Of a stretch of DNA of 64,000 nucleotides, positions 18,561-26,276 are shown in pieces. The notes under the pieces are model-generated. The model saw only the letters and a list, made by a program, of their open reading frames with translations. It had not been told where the DNA came from and did no database searches. The DNA is from G965215145 sp965215145 (GTDB taxonomy: Bacteria; Bacteroidota; Rhodothermia; Rhodothermales; JANQRZ01). The position numbers were made by a program, and so were the translations under genes. Each line of letters starts with the position of its first letter. Positions within the stretch are counted from its first letter, which is position 1. The stretch lies in NCBI GenBank assembly GCA_965215145.1, contig OZ244038.1, positions 2,480,001 through 2,544,000 on the forward strand, given 5' to 3'.

Positions 18561-19154
18561 ATGTTCACCCTCGCCGTCCCCCTCGTGCTCGCCTCACGGT
18601 CGCCGCGCCGGCGGCGGTTGCTGGAGCAGATCGGCCTCGGCTTCGAGGTCCGCCCGAGCGACATCGAGGAGCACCTGCCGCCGGGGCTCGGGCCGGGCGC
18701 GGCCGTGGAGCACCTCGCCCTGCAGAAGGCGGAGTCCGTCGCCCCGACCGCGCCGGAGGCGCTCACGCTGGGGGCCGACACGGTCGTCGTGCTCGACGAC
18801 GAGGTGCTGGGGAAGCCCGCTGGTCCCGATGAGGCCGCGGCGATGCTCGGGCGCCTGAGCGGGCGCACCCACACCGTCTTCACCGGGGTCGCCCTCGTCC
18901 ACCCCGCCACCGGCCGCCGCGTCACCGCGCACGAGGCGACGGCGGTGACCTTCGCGGCGCTCGGGGGCGATGAGATCGCGGGCTACGTCGCCACGGGCTC
19001 GCCGATGGACAAGGCGGGCGGGTACGGGATCCAGGACGACCTCGGGGCGCTGCTCGTCGAGCGGATCGCGGGGGACTACTACAACGTCGTCGGCCTCCCC
19101 CTGCGCCGGCTCTACGAGGTGGTGCGGGAGGACTTCGCGGATCTGATGGGGTGA
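18561..19154 (+). CDS. Maf family nucleoside triphosphate pyrophosphatase
   Basis: 197 aa, normal length. Hydrolyses non-canonical or modified NTPs (dTTP/UTP or m7GTP in relatives) to NMP and PPi, acting as a housekeeping and division-arrest factor. Motifs: LASRSPRRRRLLEQIGL at the N-terminus, GADTVVVLDDEVLGKP (catalytic Asp) and SPMDKAGGYGIQD. ATG at 18561 lies 41 bp after lnt, so co-transcription is likely. The sub-specificity (YhdE-type, dTTP/UTP) is suggested by the S-R-R pattern but not secure. Confidence 0.93.
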   Translation: MFTLAVPLVLASRSPRRRRLLEQIGLGFEVRPSDIEEHLPPGLGPGAAVEHLALQKAESVAPTAPEALTLGADTVVVLDDEVLGKPAGPDEAAAMLGRLSGRTHTVFTGVALVHPATGRRVTAHEATAVTFAALGGDEIAGYVATGSPMDKAGGYGIQDDLGALLVERIAGDYYNVVGLPLRRLYEVVREDFADLMG

Positions 19155-19197
19155 TGGACTCGTGGGTGTGGCGCCGATGTTCGGGCACGGCACCGCC

Positions 19198-19262
19198 GTG
19201 CCCCTACAGGTGCCTTGCCGTGGCAGTGAGCCTCGGCAGGGCGCGATGCACCACGCCCCTAC
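19198..19262. repeat. Two direct half-copies of the GTAGGGGCG family
   Basis: GTGCCCCTAC at 19198-19207 and ACGCCCCTAC at 19253-19262 are the CGCCCCTAC half-site of the intergenic palindromes, here in direct orientation. They lie in the 169-bp gap between maf and the amidotransferase gene. Confidence 0.45.
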
Positions 19263-19323
19263 GACCTGCCGCCACCACATCGCTACCTTGTCCGGCTCGC
19301 CTCCCTCCATCCCCTCCACCCCG

Positions 19324-20145
19324 ATGGCCCCCAGCTTCGACGACCTCCGCGTGCTGCTCATCCAGATCCGCGAGCGGCCGGCCGTGATCGCCGAGGAGCA
19401 GGACTCCTTCGCCGAGCGGACGGGGCTGCGGCCGGAGCAGTTCGCCGTAGCGAACGCCCTCTCCGAGCCCCTCTCCCCGGGCTTGCTCGGTGGCGTGGAC
19501 GCGGTGATGATCGGGGGGGCCGGCGCCTACTCCGTCACCCACACGTACCCGTGGACGGCGGACCTCGTCGGGCTGTGCCACGCCTGCGCGGAGCGGGAGG
19601 TGCCGCTGTTCGGCTCGTGTTGGGGGCACCAGTTCGTGGCGCGCGCCTTCGGCGGCGAGGTGGTGAACGACCCCGAGCACGCCGAGATGGGCACGCTCGC
19701 CGTCGAGCTCACCGAGGCCGGGCGGGCGGACCCGCTGCTGGGGACGTTCCCGCAGCGGTTCTTCGCGCAGATGGGCCACCACGACCGCGTCGCCCGGCTG
19801 CCGGACGAGGCCGTCGAGCTGGCGCGCAACGAGGTCGCCCCGTACCAGGCGTTCCGCCTCGGCGGCCTCCCCATCTACGGCACCCAGTTCCACAGCGAGC
19901 TCGACGCCGAGCGCGAGCGGCAGCGGCTGCTCACGTACCGCGCCTACTACCCCGAGATGGCCGACGAGGCCGTCTTCGAACGGACGCTGGCGGGGCTGCG
20001 CGAGACGCCCGAGGTGGACGGCCTGCTCCGGGCCTTCCTCGCCGCGTTCGCCGTCGAGGGCGACGCCGTAGACGGCGAGCCGTCGGGGGCAGCTAGGCCG
20101 GCTCGCGCAGGGACTGCTGGAGGGCCTCGATCAGCTCGGCCTTGA
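19324..20145 (+). CDS. Class I glutamine amidotransferase-like protein
   Basis: 273 aa from the ATG at 19324 (MAPSFDDLRVLLIQIRERP). GATase-1 fold: the nucleophile elbow FGSCWGHQ puts Cys at residue 99, and YGTQFHSEL supplies the His-x-Glu of the triad, so it should be active. It matches the stand-alone GMP-synthase-like amidotransferases rather than a GuaA fusion (no ATP-PPase domain). Donor target is unknown. The last 17 codons (GC-rich, Arg/Pro/Ala) overlap the 3' end of the convergent receiver gene by 53 bp. Confidence 0.88.
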   Translation: MAPSFDDLRVLLIQIRERPAVIAEEQDSFAERTGLRPEQFAVANALSEPLSPGLLGGVDAVMIGGAGAYSVTHTYPWTADLVGLCHACAEREVPLFGSCWGHQFVARAFGGEVVNDPEHAEMGTLAVELTEAGRADPLLGTFPQRFFAQMGHHDRVARLPDEAVELARNEVAPYQAFRLGGLPIYGTQFHSELDAERERQRLLTYRAYYPEMADEAVFERTLAGLRETPEVDGLLRAFLAAFAVEGDAVDGEPSGAARPARAGTAGGPRSARP

Positions 20146-20527
20146 CGAACGGCTTGCTGACGTAACTGACGAAGCCGGCGTCGAGGAACCGCTCGCGGTC
20201 GCCGGGGAGGGCGTAGGCCGTGCAGGCCAGCGCCGGGGTCTCCCCGAACGTCGGCAGCGTGCGCAGCGCGGCGAGGATGTCGACGCCCGTGCGCTTCTCG
20301 CCGAGGTTGATGTCGAGCAGCGCGGCGTGGAACGTGGTCTCGGCGGCGGCGACGAGGGCCTCGTCGCCGGTGGAGACGATGGTGGCCTCGAACTCCCGGC
20401 GCAGGAGGTGGCGCAGCAGGAGCCGGGACTCCGGGTTGTCCTCGAGCACGAGGATGCGCGGGCGCCCCGGGGAGGGTGGGTGCCCCTGCGAGGGGGGCGC
20501 GGACGGGGTCCGGTTGCCTGGGTGCAT
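20093..20527 (-). CDS. Single-domain response regulator (CheY-like receiver)
   Basis: 144 aa: a proline-rich 20-residue lead, then one receiver domain. Acidic pocket LVLEDN, phospho-acceptor Asp72 (LLDINLGEKRTG), Thr103 in ACTAYA, and Lys125 (VSKPF) are all present. The INLG variant with a following insert is the DivK/hybrid-kinase receiver type. No output domain, so it probably acts by protein contact. No kinase is directly adjacent; candidate partners are the Hpt and kinases further right. Convergent overlap with the amidotransferase. Confidence 0.9.
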   Translation of the reverse strand: MHPGNRTPSAPPSQGHPPSPGRPRILVLEDNPESRLLLRHLLRREFEATIVSTGDEALVAAAETTFHAALLDINLGEKRTGVDILAALRTLPTFGETPALACTAYALPGDRERFLDAGFVSYVSKPFVKAELIEALQQSLREPA

Positions 20528-20937
20528 GTCAGACGCTCACGGTGGCGGAGGGACTAGGATATCGGCCCCCCATGTGTCCACTTAAGCCCCCCCGCCCTCC
20601 ATCTAAACTCAGTTGGGCCGTGGGTTCGGGCTTCTCCCCCATTGCCTTCCTGGCGCGTGGGGCCGGAGGCGGTGGAGGCCCGTGGCGGCCCGACGGGGTT
20701 CCCAATCGAAACGGCGGAGGTCGCAACCGTCCGGAACTCCTTTCCTCCGTCCCGCCCCCCTCCCCAAAATCCGCACCGCCACCCCGGCCATCCGTCGAAG
20801 GATGTGCCGGGTTGGTCGAAGCTTCGTCCCAACTCGTGGGAGCACATCGTCTCCTCGCCAAAAACCGCGTGCTTAGACCTCCCCGGCGGCATGACGCCTG
20901 CCAGAGCGAGCGGCATCCTCCTATCCTGCCGCTCCTC
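20528..20937. other. 410-bp divergent intergenic region
   Basis: Lies between the receiver gene and the epimerase-like gene. It contains a short hairpin (CATCC...GGATG near 20790-20805) and C/T-rich stretches. No coding pattern, tRNA or clear promoter box was recognised. Confidence 0.4.
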
Positions 20938-22104
20938 ATGAATCCGAAGCCGCGCACCCTCCTCCTCTGCACCTCCGGCCCCCGCGACATCGCCAGCGCG
21001 GCGCCGGTCTTCCGCGCGTTGCAGGGGAGCGCCCTCCGCCCCATCGTCCTCCATACGGGCCCTGCCGACGAGGCCGGCCACCCGCTGTACGCGTTCTTCG
21101 GGATGGAGCCCGTGCTCGCCATCGACCTCCTCTTGGGGGGGCGGACGACAACGGCGAGCGCGGAGGCGCGCCCGCTCGGAGCCTTCGAGGAGATGCTGAC
21201 GGCGGTCGAGCCGGTGGCGGTGCTCGTGTTCGGCAGCACCCCCGCCGCGCTGGCCGCCGCGCTGACGGCCTCCCACGCCGAGGTCCCCGTGGGCCACGTG
21301 CAGGGCGGGGATACGTACCCCACCGCAGCCCCCGAGGCGAGCCACCGCACGCTCGTGGCCGGGCTGGCGCGCTGGCACTTCGCCGCGAGCCAGCAGGCGG
21401 CGGAGGCGCTCGCCGGCCAGCACCACCCGGCCGAGCACGTCCACCTCGTGGGGAACACGACGGACGCCGCCGCCCAGCAGGGGGCGGCCCGCCTCGACCC
21501 CCGCGGCGGCCCCCCGGAGCGTGGGCTCCCGACGGCGCTCCGGGACTGGTCCGCCGGGGGGCGCCTCGTGATCGTGAGCGTGGGAGGCTCCGGAGGGGGC
21601 AGCCGGGCGACCGAGCAGACGGCGGCGGCGCTCGGCGCGCTCGCGGCGCGGCGCGGAGACCTCCGCGTGCTCTGGCCCCTCGCTCCCGACCGAGCGGCGC
21701 GGGCCGCCGTCGCGCGTGGGTTGAGGGCGCACGAGACGGCCGGCCGCGTGCGCCTCTGCGGCCCCCTCAGCCTCACCCAGCGCTGGGCCGCCCTCCGCGA
21801 CGCCTGGCTCGTGGTGACGGACGCCGAGGAGATCCGCGCGGGCGCGGAGGCCCTGGGATGCCCCGTGGTCGCTGCGCACCCCGACCTCGCAACCCGCCTC
21901 GAAGACCTGTTGGCGGACCTGGAGGCGGGAACAGGGCTGGCTGCCGCCGAGGCGGAGGTGGGGGTCGGTGCGGGTGAGCAGATCGCCCGCGTTCTGCTCC
22001 GAGAAGCGGCCCACCACCGGGGGTTCATCGAGTCGGAGGCGCGGGAGCACCGAGCGGGCTCCCACGCAGTTCGCATGCAGCTCCTCAGCCGCCCCTCCGC
22101 CTGA
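20938..22104 (+). CDS. UDP-GlcNAc 2-epimerase (WecB)-like protein with degenerate motifs
   Basis: 388 aa from the ATG at 20938. Overall order fits the GT-B WecB/UDP-GlcNAc 2-epimerase fold: an N-terminal Rossmann half with CTSGPRDIASAAPVFRAL, AVLVFGSTPAALAAAL and VPVGHVQGGDTYP, then VHLVGNTTDA and VTDAEEIRAGAEALGCPVVA in the C-terminal half. Expected signatures are altered: GTRPE is CTSGPRD, HVEAGLRT is HVQGGDTYP, SGGxQEE is DAEEIRAGA, and RxxTERPE is missing. It may have lost epimerase activity or use another NDP-sugar. No polysaccharide cluster is adjacent. Confidence 0.7.
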   Translation: MNPKPRTLLLCTSGPRDIASAAPVFRALQGSALRPIVLHTGPADEAGHPLYAFFGMEPVLAIDLLLGGRTTTASAEARPLGAFEEMLTAVEPVAVLVFGSTPAALAAALTASHAEVPVGHVQGGDTYPTAAPEASHRTLVAGLARWHFAASQQAAEALAGQHHPAEHVHLVGNTTDAAAQQGAARLDPRGGPPERGLPTALRDWSAGGRLVIVSVGGSGGGSRATEQTAAALGALAARRGDLRVLWPLAPDRAARAAVARGLRAHETAGRVRLCGPLSLTQRWAALRDAWLVVTDAEEIRAGAEALGCPVVAAHPDLATRLEDLLADLEAGTGLAAAEAEVGVGAGEQIARVLLREAAHHRGFIESEAREHRAGSHAVRMQLLSRPSA

Positions 22105-22561
22105 GCCGGCTGGCACACCCCTATTGCCCGGGGCCCTGACCCCCTCCCCTGCATGCCCCCTGCGGCGGGCTTCGCCACCCTCGACGCCCCCCCCGACAGG
22201 GCACTCTTTCCAGCTCGACTCGCCCCGCACCGGGTCGCCGTGCCGGTCGGACCAGCCACGGTGTCCCCCGGCTGCTCGAACGCACGGGTCGCGGCGTCTA
22301 CTTCACGGCGGGCGACGGTGGCTCCTAGCCGTCGGAGCCTCAGCTATCTGGGAGGCGGGGGCGCGTAACGCGGCGTGCCCAACGGGGCACGGTATAGCCG
22401 GGGTGCAGCTCGCGGGAGGCAACCCGTTCCGGCAGGATTCGCCGGACGGCCGGGTGCCGGGACGGATTCCGGCTGTCGAGGCCACATGGCTCGCTCCTTG
22501 ACTTGGCGGCGCGGAACGCCCCCGGACGAGGGGTCGGCTCGCTCTCCGACCTAAGCACCCC
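22105..22561. other. 457-bp intergenic region before the Hpt gene, locally structured
   Basis: No gene is supported. Contains a 7-bp stem (CGTGCCC 22374-22380 with GGGCACG 22385-22391) followed by GC-rich segments that can pair among themselves up to about 22470. No known riboswitch core was recognised. Confidence 0.35.
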
Positions 22562-22870
22562 ATGCACCACGCCGCCTCCCCGCTCCACGAGCGCGTCCAC
22601 AAGCTCCGCGGCAGCGCCGGGATGTACGGGTACGCCGTGCTCAGCGAGGCCGCGCGGCGCCTGGACCAGGCCCTGACGGCGGCGCGCAGCGAGCCGCTCC
22701 CCCTGAGCCGCCAGCGGCAGCACGAGGTCGAGCGCCTCGTCGCCACCGTGATCAGCACGGCCCGCGAGCTCGACGGGCCCACCGCCCCGACGGAGCCCGC
22801 CCTCGGCGACCGGCTCCTCGGCGTCCGGGTCGCCGCGGCGGCCGAGCGGCCGGAGGAGGTCCGCCCCTAG
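22562..22870 (+). CDS. Histidine phosphotransfer (Hpt) protein
   Basis: 102 aa. VHKLRGSAGMYGYAVLSEAARRLDQAL is the Hpt signature (H-x-L-x-G-S-A-G); His13 is the phosphorylatable residue. The helix that normally precedes it is very short, and no credible start lies further upstream. Hpt proteins relay phosphate between receivers in multistep phosphorelays. The TAG stop is in the same reading frame as the receiver gene that follows 21 bp later, so the pair looks like one Hpt-receiver protein split by a stop codon. Fusion or operon, a phosphorelay role is inferred. Confidence 0.75.
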   Translation: MHHAASPLHERVHKLRGSAGMYGYAVLSEAARRLDQALTAARSEPLPLSRQRQHEVERLVATVISTARELDGPTAPTEPALGDRLLGVRVAAAAERPEEVRP

Positions 22871-22891
22871 GACGACCCCGCCGCGGCGCTC

Positions 22892-23254
22892 GTGCTCGTC
22901 GTCGACGACGACGCCGCCGTCCGCGACTCGGTGTGCCTCCACCTCAGCCACCTCCGCTTCCGCACGAGCCAGGCGGCCGACGGGTTCGAGGCCATCCGCG
23001 AGGCCCGCCGCCAGCGGCCGGACGTGGTCCTGATGGACCTCCGGATGCCGGGCATGGGCGGCCTCGAGGCCACGCGGCTCATGCGCGAGAGCGAGGACCT
23101 GAGCGGCCTGCCCGTCATCGTGCTGACCTCCGAGGAGGACCTCCCCTCCGTGATGGAGGCCTTCAGCTACGGCGTCAGCAGTTACCTCTACAAGTCCAGC
23201 CCGCCCGACGAGGTCGTCACCACCATCCTCGGCGCCCTCGCCGACGCGGCCTGA
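22892..23254 (+). CDS. Receiver-domain response regulator following Hpt
   Basis: 120 aa from the GTG at 22892 (MLVVDDDAAVRDS). Complete receiver: acidic pair DDD at 5-7, phospho-acceptor Asp49 (VVLMDLRMPGMGG), Thr79 in VLTSEED, and Lys101 (LYKSS). No output domain. Its frame is open back to the TAG that ends the Hpt, 24 bp upstream, with no other start. It could be made by re-initiation after the Hpt stop. Confidence 0.85.
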   Translation: MLVVDDDAAVRDSVCLHLSHLRFRTSQAADGFEAIREARRQRPDVVLMDLRMPGMGGLEATRLMRESEDLSGLPVIVLTSEEDLPSVMEAFSYGVSSYLYKSSPPDEVVTTILGALADAA

Positions 23255-23350
23255 AGGCGGAGCCCCCCCGGACCCAGGCAGAGCAGGACGGCCCCCGCGT
23301 GCTCCAGGGCGCGCGGGGGCCGTTCGTTCTAGCTGCCGAAATCCGATCGG

Positions 23351-23424
23351 TACACCCGACAGGATTCGAACCTGTGACCTTTCGCTCCGGAGGCGAACGC
23401 TCTATCCAACTGAGCTACGGGTGC
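23351..23424 (-). tRNA. tRNA-Arg (anticodon CCG)
   Basis: 74 nt, full cloverleaf. Acceptor GCACCCG pairs with CGGGTGT (a G-U first pair), D-arm GCTC...GAGC, anticodon stem TTCGC/GCGAA with loop CTCCGGA (anticodon CCG, reads CGG), T-arm ACAGG-TTCGAAT-CCTGT, discriminator A. CCA is not encoded. Flanking genes are a receiver upstream in coordinates and the fragmented kinase. Confidence 0.97.
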
Positions 23425-23448
23425 ATGTTCCGCGCGAGCGGAGGACGC

Positions 23449-23479
23449 ACAAGATAGGACTGGGCAGGCGCCGGCTCAA
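23449..23479 (-). promoter_or_regulatory. Predicted promoter of tRNA-Arg (TTG-N20-TATCTTGT)
   Basis: On the minus strand TTG (23477-23479), a 20-bp spacer and TATCTTGT (23449-23456) match the Bacteroidota -33/-7 pattern. The -7 box ends 24 bp before the tRNA 5' end. The same TTG-N20-TAnnTT spacing occurs before HMG-CoA reductase and the 31-aa basic protein. Confidence 0.5.
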
Positions 23480-23543
23480 TGGGCGGCGCGGCGAATCTCA
23501 CGTGAGGACTCCCAGGCGAGGGCCGCGCGTTCCGACGGCGGCC

Positions 23544-26276
23544 TTACGACGCCGACGGCGGCAGGGTGCAGGTGACGACCGTGCCCTCATCCGCGCCCCC
23601 GCTCTCCACCGCGAGGTCGGCGCCGAGGAGGCGGGCGCGGTAGTGCATCGTGCGGAGGCCGAGGCCCCGGCCGTGCCCCGGCGGCAGGCCCACCCCGTCG
23701 TCGGCGACCTGGAGCACGAGGGCGCCGTCGTCGCGGCGGCGGAGGGTGAGGACGATCTCGCGGGCGTCGGCGTGCTTGACGGCGTTGTTCGTGGCCTCCT
23801 GGGCGATCCGGTAGAGGTGCGTCGCCGTCGTCGCGTCCTCGAGGCTGGGGTCCCCCTCGACGACGAAGCGGCAGCCCACGGCGGCCATCCGCTCGACCTG
23901 GTCGGCGAGGTCGGTGAGGGCGGCCGAGAGCCCGTCGGCGAGGGCGTCCACCGGCGAGAGGAGGCGGGAGAGGCCGCGGGCGTCGGCGAGGGTGGTGCCG
24001 AGGACCTCGGCGAGGAAGGCGGCGTCGCTCGCCTCGGCGGCGCCGAGGGCGTCGAGCTTCTCGCGGAGGGTCTGGGCGAGGAGGGCGGCGCCGGTGAGCT
24101 GTTGCCCGAGGTCGTCGTGGAGGTCCTGCCCGATCCGGCGGCGCTCGCGCTCGGCCGCGTCCACGACCTCCCGCTCGAGCCGCCGCTGCTCCGTCACGTC
24201 CACGGCGATGGCGAGCACGCACGGCGCCCCGCCGATCTCGACCGGCTCGCCCCACATCAGCACGTCGCGGAGCCGGCCGGACTTCTGCCGGATGCGGCCC
24301 TCGACGGCCACCACGCGACCGTCGTCCCGGAAGAGCCCCACCGCACGCCCGTAGTCCGCGTCCTCGGCGGGGATGCCGAGCGCCGTCGCCGTCTGCCCCA
24401 CCAGCTCGTCGTGGCCGTAGCCCGTCAGTTCCGAGTAGGCGGCGTTGGCGTCGAGGTAGCGGCCGTCCTCGAGGTTTTCGAGCGCGATGGCGACGGGGGC
24501 CGCGCGGAACATCCGGCCGAACCGCTCCTCGCTCTCGCGGAGCGCCGCCGTCCGCGCCTCGACCCGGTCTTCGAGCTCCGCGTTCGCGCGTTCGAGCCGC
24601 GCCCGCGCCTCGGCCCGCTCGGCCGCCGCCGCGACGACGTTGGCGGCGGCCTGGAGGAAGTCGGCGTCGGCGCCGCTGAAGGCGCGCGGGGCGCGGCTGT
24701 GCACGCCGAGCACGCCGAACGGCCGATCCTCCCCCTGGATGACCACGCTCATCCCGCTCTGGACCCCGTGCTCGGTCAGCAGGTCCGGCGATCCGAACCG
24801 GTCCTCGTCCCCGAAGTCCGTCACGATCACGGGGTCGGCCGCTCCGAGGGTGTAGCCGGCCTGCGAGCTGCGGTCGTTGGGGACGGTGGCCTCGCCGACG
24901 AGACCCTCGTTCCAGCCGAGCCCGGAGCGGAGCAGCAGCGCCTCCCCGTCCGGCTGGAGCTCGAGGACCTTCGCGTAGTCCACGCCGAGCGTCTCGCGGA
25001 CGGTGTGGACGGCGCGGTCGAGGACGGCCTGGAGGTCCGGCTCGTCGAGGGCGTTGAGGCCGAGGGCAGAGACGGCGGCCTGCTGACGGCCGCGTACGGC
25101 GAGGTCCTCCTCGGCCCGCTTCCGGTCGGTGATGTCGCGGACGACGGCGTGGACGCCGACGATGGCGCCGTCCCCGTCGCGGCGAGGGACGTAGCTGCAC
25201 AGCCACACCCGCTCCTCGCCCGGCGCGGCCGGCGTCTCACCGCGGACCTCGAAGTCCTCCACGGGCTCGCCCGTATCGAGGACGCGCCGGAAGTGGGGCT
25301 CCAGTTCGTCGGCTAGGAGAGGGACCACGTCGTGGAGCGTCTTCCCGAGGTGGTCCTCGACGGGGAGCCCGTTGGTCTCGGCCAGCCGCTCGTTGACGCG
25401 GATGAACCGGAGGTCCTGGTCGTGGTAGGCTATCCCGACCGGGGCCGTCCCGTAGACCGTCTCGATCTCCACGGCGGCGTCGGCGAGCTCGGTGCGGGCG
25501 GCCTCCTCGTCGGTCACGTCCACGGCCGTCGAGAGCACGAGGCGGAGCCCCGTGTCGGAGTCCGTGCCGACGGGGGCCGAGGCGAACCGCCACAGCCGCT
25601 CCTCGCCGCCCTTCGTGCGCACGCGGAAGAGCCCGTCCTCGACGCGCTCCTCGCGCTCGAAGAGCCGGTCGATGTGGTCGCGGACGGCGGGGGCGCGCTC
25701 GCCGTAGGCCCGCTCCGTCCACGCCTCGATGGTGGGGATCTCCTCGGGCTCGTAGCCGGAGATCTCGGTGAAGGCCCGGCTGTGCTGGAGGATCTCGCCG
25801 TCCTCGGAGTACAGGAGGACGGGGACGGGCGCCTCGCGGATGGCGCGGCGGAACCGCTCGGCCCGGCGCGCGGCGGCCTCCTCGGCGGCCTTTAGCGCCG
25901 TCACCTCGGCGAACGTCATCACGACGCCGTCGATGCGGTCGTCGACCGTGCGGTACGGGACGGTCCGCGCGATGAACCACCGCCCGTCCGGCCCCTCGAC
26001 CTCGCGCTCGATGGGGGTGAGGCCGCGGAGGACGCGGGCGGCGTCCTCGGGGAGCTCGGGGTAGTCGATGCGGCGGGTGAGGTGGTCCACGGGCCGGCCC
26101 TGGTCCGCGGGGAGGACGTTGAGGAGGTCGGCGAGGGTGGGCGTGAACCGGGCGATCCGGAGGTCCCGGTCGAGGAAGAGCGTGGCGACGCCGGTGGCGT
26201 TGATGAGGTTGGCGAGGTCGGCGTTGGCGCGGTTGAGCTCCTCGATCTTGTTCTTGAGCTCCTGGTTGACGGTCTG
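23544..26276 (-). CDS. PAS/GAF sensor histidine kinase half of a frameshifted CheB-CheR-kinase
   Basis: About 910 codons in frame after the frameshift. No good start exists here: the frame begins inside the coiled coil (TVNQELKNKIEELNRANADL), which continues the upstream CheB-CheR frame if one base is restored. Order: PAS (LFLDRDLRIARFTP), PAS (LLYSEDGEILQHSRAF), PAS (YHDQDLRFIRVNERL), GAF (ALNALDEPDLQAVLDRAV), PAS (IALENLEDGRYLDANAAYS), HisKA_3 (ERRRIGQDLHDDLGQQLTG, phospho-His in DLHDD) and HATPase (NNAVKHADA, DDGVGL, GLGLRTM). NarL/DegS-type kinases normally signal to NarL regulators; none is adjacent. Confidence 0.85.
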   Translation of the reverse strand, partial: QTVNQELKNKIEELNRANADLANLINATGVATLFLDRDLRIARFTPTLADLLNVLPADQGRPVDHLTRRIDYPELPEDAARVLRGLTPIEREVEGPDGRWFIARTVPYRTVDDRIDGVVMTFAEVTALKAAEEAAARRAERFRRAIREAPVPVLLYSEDGEILQHSRAFTEISGYEPEEIPTIEAWTERAYGERAPAVRDHIDRLFEREERVEDGLFRVRTKGGEERLWRFASAPVGTDSDTGLRLVLSTAVDVTDEEAARTELADAAVEIETVYGTAPVGIAYHDQDLRFIRVNERLAETNGLPVEDHLGKTLHDVVPLLADELEPHFRRVLDTGEPVEDFEVRGETPAAPGEERVWLCSYVPRRDGDGAIVGVHAVVRDITDRKRAEEDLAVRGRQQAAVSALGLNALDEPDLQAVLDRAVHTVRETLGVDYAKVLELQPDGEALLLRSGLGWNEGLVGEATVPNDRSSQAGYTLGAADPVIVTDFGDEDRFGSPDLLTEHGVQSGMSVVIQGEDRPFGVLGVHSRAPRAFSGADADFLQAAANVVAAAAERAEARARLERANAELEDRVEARTAALRESEERFGRMFRAAPVAIALENLEDGRYLDANAAYSELTGYGHDELVGQTATALGIPAEDADYGRAVGLFRDDGRVVAVEGRIRQKSGRLRDVLMWGEPVEIGGAPCVLAIAVDVTEQRRLEREVVDAAERERRRIGQDLHDDLGQQLTGAALLAQTLREKLDALGAAEASDAAFLAEVLGTTLADARGLSRLLSPVDALADGLSAALTDLADQVERMAAVGCRFVVEGDPSLEDATTATHLYRIAQEATNNAVKHADAREIVLTLRRRDDGALVLQVADDGVGLPPGHGRGLGLRTMHYRARLLGADLAVESGGADEGTVVTCTLPPSAS

